Shown here: in pieces, positions 8,618 through 13,639 of the stretch
How positions within the stretch are numbered: the first letter of the stretch is position 1
Layout: every line of letters begins with the position of its first letter
From: an uncultured Collinsella sp.
Lineage (GTDB): Bacteria; Actinomycetota; Coriobacteriia; Coriobacteriales; Coriobacteriaceae
DNA length: 13,639 nt
NCBI GenBank assembly: GCA_902479095.1
Contig: CABSNL010000054.1
Location: 1-13,639 of the forward strand
Direction of reading: 5' to 3'
Made by a program: the position numbers and the translations under genes
Notes under the pieces: generated by a model
Databases searched by the model: none
What the model was told of the DNA's origin: nothing
Seen by the model: the letters and a program-made list of their open reading frames with translations, nothing else

Positions 8618-8884
8618 TTAGCCGCGGTCGCGGTTGCCACGAGAGGAAACCACGGGGACGGTGTACGGCAGGAGAGCCATCTCGCGGGCGCGCTTGATGG
8701 CGTTGGCGATGTCATGCTGATGCTGCGTGCAAGCGCCAGTGACGCGACGGGGCTTGATCTTGCCACGGTCGGTCATGTACTTACGGAGAAGCTGAGTGTC
8801 CTTATAGTCGATGAACTCAGTGTTCTCCTTGCAGAACTGGCAGTACTTACGACGCGGCTGACGTGCAGAAAAATCATTAGCCAT
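8618..8884 (-). CDS. rpsR: 30S ribosomal protein S18, zinc-binding form
   Basis: S18 pairs with S6 in the platform of the small subunit. The 88-aa protein has YCQFCKE near the N terminus, the core DYKDTQLLRKYMTDRGKI, and RRVTGACTQHQHDIA. The two Cys of CxxC plus the Cys and His of CTQH are the four ligands expected of the 'C+' S18 that binds zinc. Some bacteria carry a second, zinc-free copy elsewhere, used in zinc starvation; none is in this window. The start is the ATG at 8884 (MANDFSARQ), preceded by AAAGG; the frame remains open upstream to 8935, but the extra residues are not S18-like. It lies between ssb (72-base gap) and rplI (15-base gap). Confidence 0.97.
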   Translation of the reverse strand: MANDFSARQPRRKYCQFCKENTEFIDYKDTQLLRKYMTDRGKIKPRRVTGACTQHQHDIANAIKRAREMALLPYTVPVVSSRGNRDRG

Positions 8885-8956
8885 GTCAAAATACCTTTCA
8901 TTTGGCAACTTCGGCGAACCGAAGCCGCCTCTCACTCAAAAATAGGTGAACAACCC

Positions 8957-9409
8957 TTAGAACGGGATGTCCTCATCGTAGACGTCGACCGCGGGCGGCG
9001 TGGCCACCGGTGCGGCAGGACGTGCTGCGGGCGCGGGCGCTGCGGGGGCGTAACCGCCCTGATCGTAGCCACCCTGGCCACCACGGGAGCTCATAAACTC
9101 GATCTCATCGACGATGACCTCAAGCTTGCTCCGGCGCTGGCCGTCGCGCTCCCAAGAGCTGTAGCGCAGCTTGCCCTCGATCGCGACCTTGTTTCCCTTT
9201 GCCAGGAAACGGCTCACGGCCTCGGCGCGGGTGCCGAACATGGTGCAGTCGACAAAGTTGGGATAGTCCTCCCACTCGCCAGTCTGCGCGTTGCGGCGAC
9301 GATCGTTCACGGCGACGCCAAAGGACAGAACCTGGGTTCCGCCGGCGGTGGCTCGCAGCTCGGGATCGCGGGTGAGGTTACCGGTGATGTTCACTCGATT
9401 GATGCTCAT
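8957..9409 (-). CDS. ssb: Single-stranded DNA-binding protein
   Basis: SSB coats single-stranded DNA during replication and repair and recruits partners through its acidic tip. The 150-aa protein opens with MSINRVNITGNLTRDPELR, has the OB fold to about residue 110 (VDCTMFGTRAEAVSRFLAKG, then RSKLEVIVDEIEF), and a Gly/Ala/Pro-rich disordered linker. It ends in DEDIPF, the conserved C-terminal partner-binding motif. The ATG at 9409 follows AGGAAG by nine bases. It lies between rpsF (48-base gap) and rpsR in the common rpsF-ssb-rpsR arrangement. Confidence 0.98.
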   Translation of the reverse strand: MSINRVNITGNLTRDPELRATAGGTQVLSFGVAVNDRRRNAQTGEWEDYPNFVDCTMFGTRAEAVSRFLAKGNKVAIEGKLRYSSWERDGQRRSKLEVIVDEIEFMSSRGGQGGYDQGGYAPAAPAPAARPAAPVATPPAVDVYDEDIPF

Positions 9410-9457
9410 AACTCACTACTTCCTCTTGGGGCACAAGCCCAGTCCAAAACGACAGTC

Positions 9458-9751
9458 TTACTCCTGGTCGTCGCGACGGACGATCATGTGGCGGACCACA
9501 GCGTCGGTGATGCGCAGGACGCGATCAAGCTCGGCGATCTGGGTAGGATCTGCGTGGAAGTTGATGAGGGTGTAGTCACCATCGGTGAGGTCGTTGATCT
9601 CGTAGGCGAGCTTGCGCTTGCCCCACTCGTCAACGGAGTCGACCTTGCCAGCGCCCTCAGCGATCGTGGTATCGATACGCTTCATAACAGCGAGACGAGT
9701 CTCGGGGTCGAGCGACGGGTCAACAAAGAACAGCAGTTCATAAGCCTTCAT
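9458..9751 (-). CDS. rpsF: 30S ribosomal protein S6
   Basis: S6 binds S18 and the central domain of 16S rRNA. The 97-aa protein begins MKAYELLFFVDPSLDPE and contains the S6 core VDEWGKRKLAYEINDLTDGDY and ELDRVLRITDAVVRHMIVR. The start is the ATG at 9751, preceded by a near-perfect Shine-Dalgarno sequence AGGAGGTG; the open frame extends seven codons further but that would absorb the ribosome site. No long C-terminal extension is present. It is the first gene of the rpsF-ssb-rpsR-rplI operon, with a promoter and a leader hairpin upstream. Confidence 0.97.
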   Translation of the reverse strand: MKAYELLFFVDPSLDPETRLAVMKRIDTTIAEGAGKVDSVDEWGKRKLAYEINDLTDGDYTLINFHADPTQIAELDRVLRITDAVVRHMIVRRDDQE

Positions 9752-9777
9752 ATTGTCACCTCCTCTGGGCAAATGTG

Positions 9778-9806
9778 GCTTCAGGTCGTGAAGGTGCGCC
9801 TGAAGC
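9778..9806 (-). promoter_or_regulatory. Leader hairpin of the rpsF operon
   Basis: GCTTCAGG (9778-9785) and CCTGAAGC (9799-9806) form a perfect 8-bp stem, extendable by two pairs past a single-base bulge. It sits in the predicted 5' leader, 26 bases before the rpsF ATG. In many bacteria the S6:S18 complex binds a structured rpsF leader to repress its own operon (established for the family). Whether this hairpin is that site is inference; I could not clearly place the conserved CCG bulge of the known motif. Confidence 0.45.
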
Positions 9807-9822
9807 AGGAAAAGACTTGGTA

Positions 9823-9851
9823 ATAATATCTTTCAACCTCCTAGGCTGCAA
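9823..9851 (-). promoter_or_regulatory. Predicted promoter of the rpsF-ssb-rpsR-rplI operon
   Basis: On the minus strand, -35 TTGCAG (9846-9851) and -10 TATTAT (9823-9828) are separated by 17 bases. Transcription would start about 65 bases before the rpsF ATG, just upstream of the leader hairpin. Confidence 0.5.
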
Positions 9852-9862
9852 GAATATGCAGC
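9845..9862. repeat. Inverted repeat over the rpsF -35 region
   Basis: GCTGCA (9845-9850) and TGCAGC (9857-9862) form a perfect 6-bp dyad with a 6-base spacer that overlaps the predicted -35 hexamer. The placement would suit a repressor or activator site; no regulator is identified. Confidence 0.4.
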
Positions 9863-10205
9863 TACAACCTCATGACCTCCACATATGCCCATACTCGCAC
9901 GACGTTTCATGCGCATTCCAACCAAATGCTGACCAAAAGCTTGACGGATCTGTGGACAAGATACGGCGCCGTGAGGACAAGCTGAGCCAAGTCGCAGGTC
10001 AACGGGCGCATGGTTGTGGTCACAAAATGCATACCAGTGGCCCACAGCACCACCCAAAGATTTTTAAATTCATTGCCAAATCGCTTATAAATACCCCTTT
10101 TGAACAATTGAGTTGATCAACTACGCTGGTCGGAAGCCGTTTTTTGGCATCTCAAACCCCGCTGCAACGCCAAACGCGGCCAAGCGTTTTAAAAAATGCC
10201 AACTT
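9863..10205. other. Non-coding stretch between the rpsF promoter and the tRNA-Ser promoter
   Basis: I see no convincing gene here: short open frames exist on both strands but lack Shine-Dalgarno sequences and recognisable content. The DNA is more AT-rich than its surroundings. Visible symmetric sites are TTGTG-GT-CACAA (10014-10025), a perfect 12-bp palindrome AGTTGATCAACT (10111-10122), and a weak stem AAACGC/GCGTTT followed by TTTT (10172-10190). One DnaA-box-like nonamer, TTGTCCACA, lies on the minus strand (9951-9959, one change from TTATCCACA). A single box does not make an origin. Confidence 0.5.
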
Positions 10206-10211
10206 TTCTGT

Positions 10212-10239
10212 TTGCACTTTGCGATTCCTCGTGTATACT
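10212..10239 (+). promoter_or_regulatory. Promoter of the tRNA-Ser(GGA) gene
   Basis: TTGCAC (10212-10217) and TATACT (10234-10239) are separated by 16 bases (17 if TTTGCA is taken as the -35). TG lies directly before the -10. The -10 ends 16 bases before the mature 5' end of the tRNA, a normal distance for a tRNA promoter. Confidence 0.6.
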
Positions 10240-10255
10240 GACTTTCGCATTTAAC

Positions 10256-10346
10256 GGAGAGTTGTCCGAGTGGCCGAAGGAGCACGATTGGAAATCGTGT
10301 AGGCGTCAAAAGCGTCTCCAGGGTTCAAATCCCTGACTCTCCGCCA
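10256..10346 (+). tRNA. tRNA-Ser (anticodon GGA)
   Basis: A class II tRNA of 91 bases with encoded CCA. Acceptor GGAGAGT (10256-10262) pairs with ACTCTCC (10336-10342), and G10343 is the discriminator as expected for serine. The anticodon stem is CACGA/TCGTG with loop TTGGAAA, giving anticodon GGA (10290-10292), which reads UCC and UCU. A long variable arm (around 10300-10320) and a T arm with loop TTCAAAT are present. It has its own promoter and is followed by a terminator. Confidence 0.97.
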
Positions 10347-10354
10347 GTTAATTC

Positions 10355-10385
10355 CAAAGCAGGCCTTCGAGCCTGCTTTGTTTTT
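10355..10385 (+). terminator. Terminator after tRNA-Ser(GGA)
   Basis: CAAAGCAGGC (10355-10364) and GCCTGCTTTG (10371-10380) form a perfect 10-bp stem with a 6-base loop, followed by five T. It lies between the two serine tRNAs, so the second either depends on read-through or has a promoter hidden in the first gene. Confidence 0.88.
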
Positions 10386-10394
10386 ACCCCACGC

Positions 10395-10485
10395 GGAGGG
10401 GTGGCAGAGTGGTTGAATGCGGCGGTCTCGAAAACCGTTTGGCCTGTATAAGGTCACGAGGGTTCGAATCCCTCCTCCTCCGCCA
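10395..10485 (+). tRNA. tRNA-Ser (anticodon CGA)
   Basis: A class II tRNA of 91 bases with encoded CCA. Acceptor GGAGGGG (10395-10401) pairs with CTCCTCC, with one G-T pair, and the discriminator is G. The anticodon loop CTCGAAA gives CGA (10429-10431), which reads UCG. The T arm is GAGGG/CCCTC with loop TTCGAAT. A long variable arm is typical of serine. The 3' end of this gene is repeated in inverted orientation 65 bases downstream. Confidence 0.97.
10460..10484 (+). repeat. 3' end of tRNA-Ser(CGA), first arm of a 25-base inverted repeat
   Basis: This segment (part of the T arm, the 3' acceptor strand, the discriminator and CC) has an exact reverse-complement copy at 10550-10574. See that entry. 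Confidence 0.9.
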
Positions 10486-10496
10486 TTTTGGTTGAG

Positions 10497-10524
10497 AAAG
10501 CTCCCGAGAATGGGAGCTTTTTTG
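10497..10524 (+). terminator. Terminator after tRNA-Ser(CGA)
   Basis: AAAGCTCCC (10497-10505) and GGGAGCTTT (10512-10520) form a perfect 9-bp stem with a 6-base loop, continuing into a run of six T (10518-10523). Confidence 0.88.
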
Positions 10525-10549
10525 TTTTGAGTCCCCAACAAGCAAACAC

Positions 10550-10574
10550 GGCGGAGGAGGAGGGATTCGAACCC
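10550..10574 (-). repeat. Inverted 25-base copy of the tRNA-Ser(CGA) 3' end
   Basis: Bases 10550-10574 are the exact reverse complement of 10460-10484. On the minus strand the copy reads GGGTTCGAAT, then CCCTCCTCCTCCGCC, but it is followed by GTG, not CCA. The 5' two thirds of a tRNA are missing, so this is a fragment, not a gene. tRNA 3' ends are common attachment sites for integrating elements, but a simple integration leaves a direct repeat, whereas this one is inverted. It therefore suggests a rearranged scar or a tRNA-derived repeat element. No integrase is in the window. Confidence 0.9.
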
Positions 10575-10595
10575 GCCAGGGCCCGGAGCGTAAAG

Positions 10596-10619
10596 AAAAC
10601 GCGCCCGTGGCGCGTTTTT
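10596..10619. terminator. Hairpin 1 of the cluster, terminator-like on both strands
   Basis: AAAACGCGCC (10596-10605) and GGCGCGTTTT (10609-10618) form a perfect 10-bp stem with a 3-base loop. T runs flank it on the plus strand (ending at 10619) and on the minus strand, so it could end transcription both ways. Confidence 0.55.
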
Positions 10620-10628
10620 AGCGCAGCG

Positions 10629-10676
10629 CGGTCGGCGCAAGCCGACCGGATAAATTTTGAGCGGAGCTCAAAATTT
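10629..10676. repeat. Hairpins 2 and 3 of the cluster
   Basis: Hairpin 2 is CGGTCGGC/GCCGACCG (10629-10636 and 10641-10648), a perfect 8-bp stem with a GCAA (GNRA) tetraloop. Hairpin 3 is AAATTTTGAGC/GCTCAAAATTT (10652-10662 and 10666-10676), a perfect 11-bp AT-rich stem with a GGA loop. They are only three bases apart and ten bases from hairpin 1. Such dense perfect pairing in non-coding DNA suggests a palindromic repeat (REP/BIME- or MITE-like) or a small structured RNA. The remaining non-coding DNA from 10677 to 10854 shows nothing I can identify. Confidence 0.55.
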
Positions 10677-10854
10677 GGACATCCCTCCTATTCGACCACG
10701 CCCCCATCGCGTTCAGCATCAACCCGGATCCCCAAACATGGAACCTATGACCGTACCCAGTCCCGACCGTTTGCCGAGCAATAGGGTCGCAATCGGCGCC
10801 GAACATGTACTATGTACGGGCATTGTCTAAACCCGTAACTCAAAGGACCCCATC

Positions 10855-11544
10855 TTGCCCGTTGCCGCCGCTATGATCGTTACCGCACACGCCTCGGATG
10901 CCATGGTTGCCATCCCGTTTTGGCTCGAGATGTTCGCCGTCGTCGCGGCATCGATCTCGGGCGTGTTGGTCGCACGCGAGCACAAACTCGACCTGGTGGG
11001 CGCCGTCGCGCTCGCCGTGGTCTGTGGACTGGGCGGCGGTCTTTTGCGCGATATGACGCTGCAGGTGGGCAACGTCTACATCCTCAACCAACCGATGGCG
11101 CTCCCGCTCTCCATCGCCACCGCGGCCATCATCTACATCTTCCCGGCAATCGTCGACAAGCCCGAAAAGCTCATTCCCCTGCTCGATATCATCTCGGTGG
11201 GTATTTATGCGGCAACCGGCGCAGACAAGGCGCTGGTCTACGGCTTTGCGCCGGCGGTGTGCATCATGATGGGCTTTTTTACCGCGGTGGGCGGCGGCAT
11301 GCTGCGAGATGGTTTTATGGGTGTGGTGCCGGGTATCTTCCAACGCACCAACTTCTATGCCATCGCGGCCATCGCCGGATCGGCAAGCTATGTTTGCCTT
11401 GTCATGAGCGGCTTGGTCAGCAATGTCGTCGCACTGGTCGTTTGCGTCGTGGTGACCATGGGACTACGCTGGCTGTCGCTGCGCTTTGATATCAAAAGCC
11501 CCACCGAGGATGACATCGCACGCTTTTTGCACCGCAAAAAGTAG
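10855..11544 (+). CDS. TRIC/UPF0126-family membrane cation channel
   Basis: The 229-aa protein is hydrophobic throughout, with about seven membrane segments. It contains the duplicated motif of the UPF0126 family: GLGGGLLRD (58-66) in the first repeat and VGGGMLRD (145-152) in the second. These are the two homologous halves of prokaryotic TRIC (trimeric intracellular cation) channels, which form potassium-permeable homotrimers. The usual family length is about 200-220. The start is a TTG at 10855, with AAGGA eight bases upstream; the next ATG at 10873 has no Shine-Dalgarno sequence. The C-terminal tail (about 212-229) is charged and cytoplasmic. It is followed after 106 bases by another membrane protein gene on the same strand. 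The physiological role is not visible from the sequence. Confidence 0.92.
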   Translation: MPVAAAMIVTAHASDAMVAIPFWLEMFAVVAASISGVLVAREHKLDLVGAVALAVVCGLGGGLLRDMTLQVGNVYILNQPMALPLSIATAAIIYIFPAIVDKPEKLIPLLDIISVGIYAATGADKALVYGFAPAVCIMMGFFTAVGGGMLRDGFMGVVPGIFQRTNFYAIAAIAGSASYVCLVMSGLVSNVVALVVCVVVTMGLRWLSLRFDIKSPTEDDIARFLHRKK

Positions 11545-11650
11545 GTGGCGCGGGCTCATCCTTCGAAATGCAACCGAGAGGTTCTTTTAGAGCGCCCACG
11601 CGTTGGGTACCCTGTTAGGTGCATGTCGAGCATCTGACGAAGGATTCACT

Positions 11651-12796
11651 ATGCCCTGTAATCAATTCCCGTCGACCCAGCGCCGTAAAGCGTGGGGCCG
11701 CATCACGATCTTATTCGCGCTCATCGCTCTAGCGGTCACCGCGCTTCCCACGGCGTCGTTCGCCGGCACGGACACCGCAGGCAACGTACTTGCGACCGAC
11801 AATGACGCCAATTCGTCCGGCGTCGAAGGTGACCTGTACTGGGCAGGTCAGGCCCTCAACTTGGACGATGCGTCCATCGGCCGCGACATAATTGCAGCAG
11901 GCGAGAGCCTCTCCATCCGCGACTGCACGGTGGGCGGCGCCGTCCGCTTGGCGGCACGCACTATCGATATCGCCAAGACCACGGTTGATGGCAGCGTCAC
12001 GGTCGTCGGTCAGCACGTTGTGCTCAATTCCGACAGCACCGCCAACTGTTTTTACGCGATAGGCGAGACGGTTGCCCTGCGCGGCTCTACCAAGTCGGCA
12101 GCGCTTGCGGGCGACACGGTGACCATCGATGGCACCGTCGAGGGCGATGTCGAGGTTCGGGCCGACAAGCTCATCCTGGGCAAGAACGCCCACATCACCG
12201 GCACCGTGAACGCGCACGTCTCCGAGGACCCCGAGCGTGCCGCAGGAGCCGAGGTAGGCGCGCTCAAGATCGACCGCACCGAGAACGAGGATACTTCCAC
12301 CGTTAACGATGTCATCGGCGGTATCGTCGCCGCGGCACTCTCGACCTGCTTTGTCGCTCTGCTGCTCGAGCTCGTCTTTCCGCGCGCGACCGCCAGCGCC
12401 GCCGGCATGCTCCACCAGCGCCCCATACCCCTGTGGGTGAGCGGTCTTCTGGGCACGATTGCTATCGTCCCCGCCGTCCTACTGCTAATTATCTCTATCG
12501 CTGGTCTGTCGCTTGCCGGAGCCCTCTTGTGCGGCGTTATCGGCATCGCGTTGGTGTCGAGTGCCTTTGCGGGGTGCGCGATCTCCCGCATGGTCGGACA
12601 CAACCAAAACCGCTACGCCATGGCAGCCGTGGGCGGCGTAATCGCAGGCGCCCTCACGGGGCTTCCCCTCGTAGGTGACTTCATCAGCGGCGTAGCCTTT
12701 GTCTTTATGCTCGGCTACGTTATCCAGATCATCTGGCGCAACGCCCACCTCAAGCCGCAGCAGCCGGCTAACATGCCAGGACTCCCCACCGCTTAG
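11651..12796 (+). CDS. Secreted bactofilin-like beta-helix protein with C-terminal membrane helices
   Basis: The 381-aa protein begins with basic residues (RRKAWGR), a hydrophobic segment (about 18-37) and a likely signal peptidase site (SFA|G, after residue 38). Residues about 55-190 contain short repeats of the type seen in polymer-forming (bactofilin-like) beta-helices: SIGRDIIAAGESLSI, TVGGAVRLAARTIDI, TVDGSVTVVGQHVVL, TVEGDVEVRADKLIL. About four hydrophobic helices follow (near 220-243, 262-285, 286-312 and 325-363). The beta-helix is thus probably outside the cell and anchored by the membrane part. Proteins of this layout are usually annotated as 'polymer-forming cytoskeletal protein', although the signal peptide argues against a cytoplasmic role. 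The ATG at 11651 follows GAAGGA by six bases; an upstream TTG (11603) is unsupported. Function unknown. Confidence 0.85.
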   Translation: MPCNQFPSTQRRKAWGRITILFALIALAVTALPTASFAGTDTAGNVLATDNDANSSGVEGDLYWAGQALNLDDASIGRDIIAAGESLSIRDCTVGGAVRLAARTIDIAKTTVDGSVTVVGQHVVLNSDSTANCFYAIGETVALRGSTKSAALAGDTVTIDGTVEGDVEVRADKLILGKNAHITGTVNAHVSEDPERAAGAEVGALKIDRTENEDTSTVNDVIGGIVAAALSTCFVALLLELVFPRATASAAGMLHQRPIPLWVSGLLGTIAIVPAVLLLIISIAGLSLAGALLCGVIGIALVSSAFAGCAISRMVGHNQNRYAMAAVGGVIAGALTGLPLVGDFISGVAFVFMLGYVIQIIWRNAHLKPQQPANMPGLPTA

Positions 12797-12813
12797 CCAC
12801 CAACCACCACAAA

Positions 12814-12834
12814 GGTGCCAGGTTACTTTGCACC
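12814..12834. repeat. Imperfect 21-bp dyad after the beta-helix gene
   Basis: GGTGC (12814-12818) and GCACC (12830-12834) frame a partly symmetric centre with GTTAC in the middle. It lies 17 bases after the stop codon and just before the terminator. It could be a regulatory or repeat site; nothing further can be said from the sequence. Confidence 0.3.
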
Positions 12835-12843
12835 AACAAACGA

Positions 12844-12886
12844 AGCGGGGCACTCGGTCATGTCGACCGGGTGCCCCGCTTTTCTT
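12844..12886. terminator. Strong terminator between convergent genes
   Basis: AGCGGGGCAC (12844-12853) and GTGCCCCGCT (12871-12880) pair, continuing inward to a stem of 16 pairs with one G-T and a 5-base loop. TTTTCTT follows on the plus strand, ending the beta-helix gene. On the minus strand the sequence after the stem is CGTTTGTTGG, so it may also serve the surface protein gene, which has no other visible terminator. Confidence 0.85.
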
Positions 12887-12987
12887 GGAGGGTTCTCTAG
12901 TAACTTTTTCAAAACCAATGATCATCAGGTCGGTAGGCCTGTGCGTCACTCGCTACGGAGGCAGCACGCCATTAAGCAGGGGGGCAA

Positions 12988-13639
12988 TTATTTTTCACGA
13001 CGACCGCCTCCCCGCTTGATGACGAGCGCGACAACAATAGCCGCCACTCCGATGGCAGCCAAAGCCGCCACCAGCACCAACGTTCTATCTCCCGTCGAGG
13101 GCATAAAGCCTCGACTTGCTTCTTTGCTTGGAGTGTTGAGCACCGACAGTTCAATCGAACCCGTCCCGGCATCAGCGGTATCAACCCGCAGAGGGCTTTC
13201 GGCCGACACGGTTACCTTGGGCTTCGCGGCTGCAACCTGTTTAACGTCCAATCCCTCGGACGTAACCGTTACCGTTCGCTTGCCCTCAAAGGCGGTGTAT
13301 CCCTTGGGAGCCGCGACCTCTTCGACGGTGTAGACACCCGCGCCCACACCGCTCAATTCCACATGGCCGTCCGCGCCCGTGGTGACGCACGCGGCGGCAT
13401 CCGTCGACCACGAGCCGTCGGTCGTTAGGATGCGCCCGCGGTCATCGATGATGCGCAGCTTGGCGCCCGCGAGCGGTTTATCGTCCGAGCTTGAGCGCTT
13501 GATCAGACTGAGTCCCCAGGTGTAGGCGCACGCGTCATCGCTCGGCGTGCGGGTGAACCCGGCGTCGCCGGACTGGTCGGCGAGGGGAGAGCGCGGGTAG
13601 CGCAGGTAGACCTCGTTGGGGTTGCCCTCCGCGATGCCG
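12988..13639 (-). CDS. Sortase-anchored pilin/SpaA-type surface protein, C-terminal part
   Basis: The frame is open from the window edge to the TAA at 12988-12990 (216 residues seen; the 5' end lies outside). It reads YTWGLSLIKR, then KPLAGAKLRIIDD and GAGVYTVEEVAAPKGYTAF. This pattern is typical of SpaA/Cna-B-type domains in Gram-positive pilins, in which Lys and Asn side chains often form isopeptide bonds. The C terminus is a cell wall sorting signal: FMPSTG (an LPXTG variant with Met in place of Leu), a hydrophobic helix (LVLVAALAAIGVAAIVVALVI) and a basic tail (KRGGGRREK). It is therefore expected to be exported, cut by a sortase and linked to the wall or to a pilus. An internal GTG at 13362 is not the start. 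Sortase genes would be expected just beyond the window. Confidence 0.88.
   Translation of the reverse strand, partial: GIAEGNPNEVYLRYPRSPLADQSGDAGFTRTPSDDACAYTWGLSLIKRSSSDDKPLAGAKLRIIDDRGRILTTDGSWSTDAAACVTTGADGHVELSGVGAGVYTVEEVAAPKGYTAFEGKRTVTVTSEGLDVKQVAAAKPKVTVSAESPLRVDTADAGTGSIELSVLNTPSKEASRGFMPSTGDRTLVLVAALAAIGVAAIVVALVIKRGGGRREK

Noticed and set aside
8084..9823. 579-aa open frame on the plus strand
   Set aside because: It is antisense to rplI, rpsR, ssb and rpsF, all recognised on the minus strand, and has no recognisable domain.
9951..9959. DnaA-box-like nonamer suggesting a replication origin near dnaB/ssb
   Set aside because: There is only one imperfect box and no box cluster, and neither dnaA nor dnaN is in the window.
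9775..10116. Short open frames (113 aa plus, 74 aa and 66 aa minus) in the rpsF-tRNA spacer
   Set aside because: They have no ribosome site, no recognisable motif and unnatural composition, and they overlap the predicted promoter and leader of rpsF or AT-rich non-coding DNA.
10460..10574. Standard tRNA attachment site of a prophage or integrative element
   Set aside because: The two copies are inverted and only 65 bases apart, and no integrase or mobile gene is present. The repeat itself is kept as a finding.
10251..10640. 129-aa open frame on the minus strand
   Set aside because: It runs antisense through both serine tRNAs and their terminators. Translations of tRNA complements of this kind (GGIRTLV, RVRDLNPG) are well-known false proteins.
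10618..10806. 62-aa open frame on the minus strand
   Set aside because: It crosses the hairpin cluster, has no Shine-Dalgarno sequence, and resembles the spurious ORFs often called in repeat and tRNA-related DNA.

Overview
The window looks like chromosomal DNA from a high-GC Gram-positive bacterium, most likely Collinsella or a close relative in the Coriobacteriia. That assignment is an inference. It rests on the GC-rich codon use, the rpsF-ssb-rpsR-rplI-dnaB order, the zinc-binding (four-ligand) form of S18, TTG starts with strong Shine-Dalgarno sequences, and a sortase-anchored pilin-like protein. No 16S or other marker is present. Most of the window is ordinary core genome, and I do not see an obvious new defence, toxin or biosynthetic system.

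Left part, minus strand (read from about 9850 down to 1): an operon for ribosomal protein S6, single-strand binding protein, S18 and L9 starts from a good promoter (9823-9851). Its leader carries a hairpin, and it ends at a strong terminator after rplI. The replicative helicase dnaB follows as its own unit, then purA (IMP to adenylosuccinate), purD (glycinamide ribonucleotide synthetase), a Nudix hydrolase of the ADP-ribose pyrophosphatase type, a homodimer-type ABC exporter, and a single-pass membrane protein of unknown function that closes with a terminator at 74-113. Structured spacers lie between purA and purD and between the Nudix and ABC genes.

Middle (9752-10854): about 500 bases without a convincing gene lie between the divergent rpsF promoter and two plus-strand serine tRNAs (anticodons GGA and CGA), each followed by its own terminator. 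Just downstream is the oddest piece of the window. It is a 25-base inverted copy of the 3' end of the second tRNA-Ser, followed within about 100 bases by three perfect, tight hairpins. It looks like a tRNA-derived or palindromic repeat element, or the scar of one.

Right part: two plus-strand membrane genes, a TRIC/UPF0126-type cation channel and a secreted beta-helix (bactofilin-like) protein with about four C-terminal membrane helices. A terminator follows that may serve both strands. The last gene is the C-terminal part of a minus-strand, SpaA/Cna-B-type, sortase-anchored surface protein that runs off the window edge.
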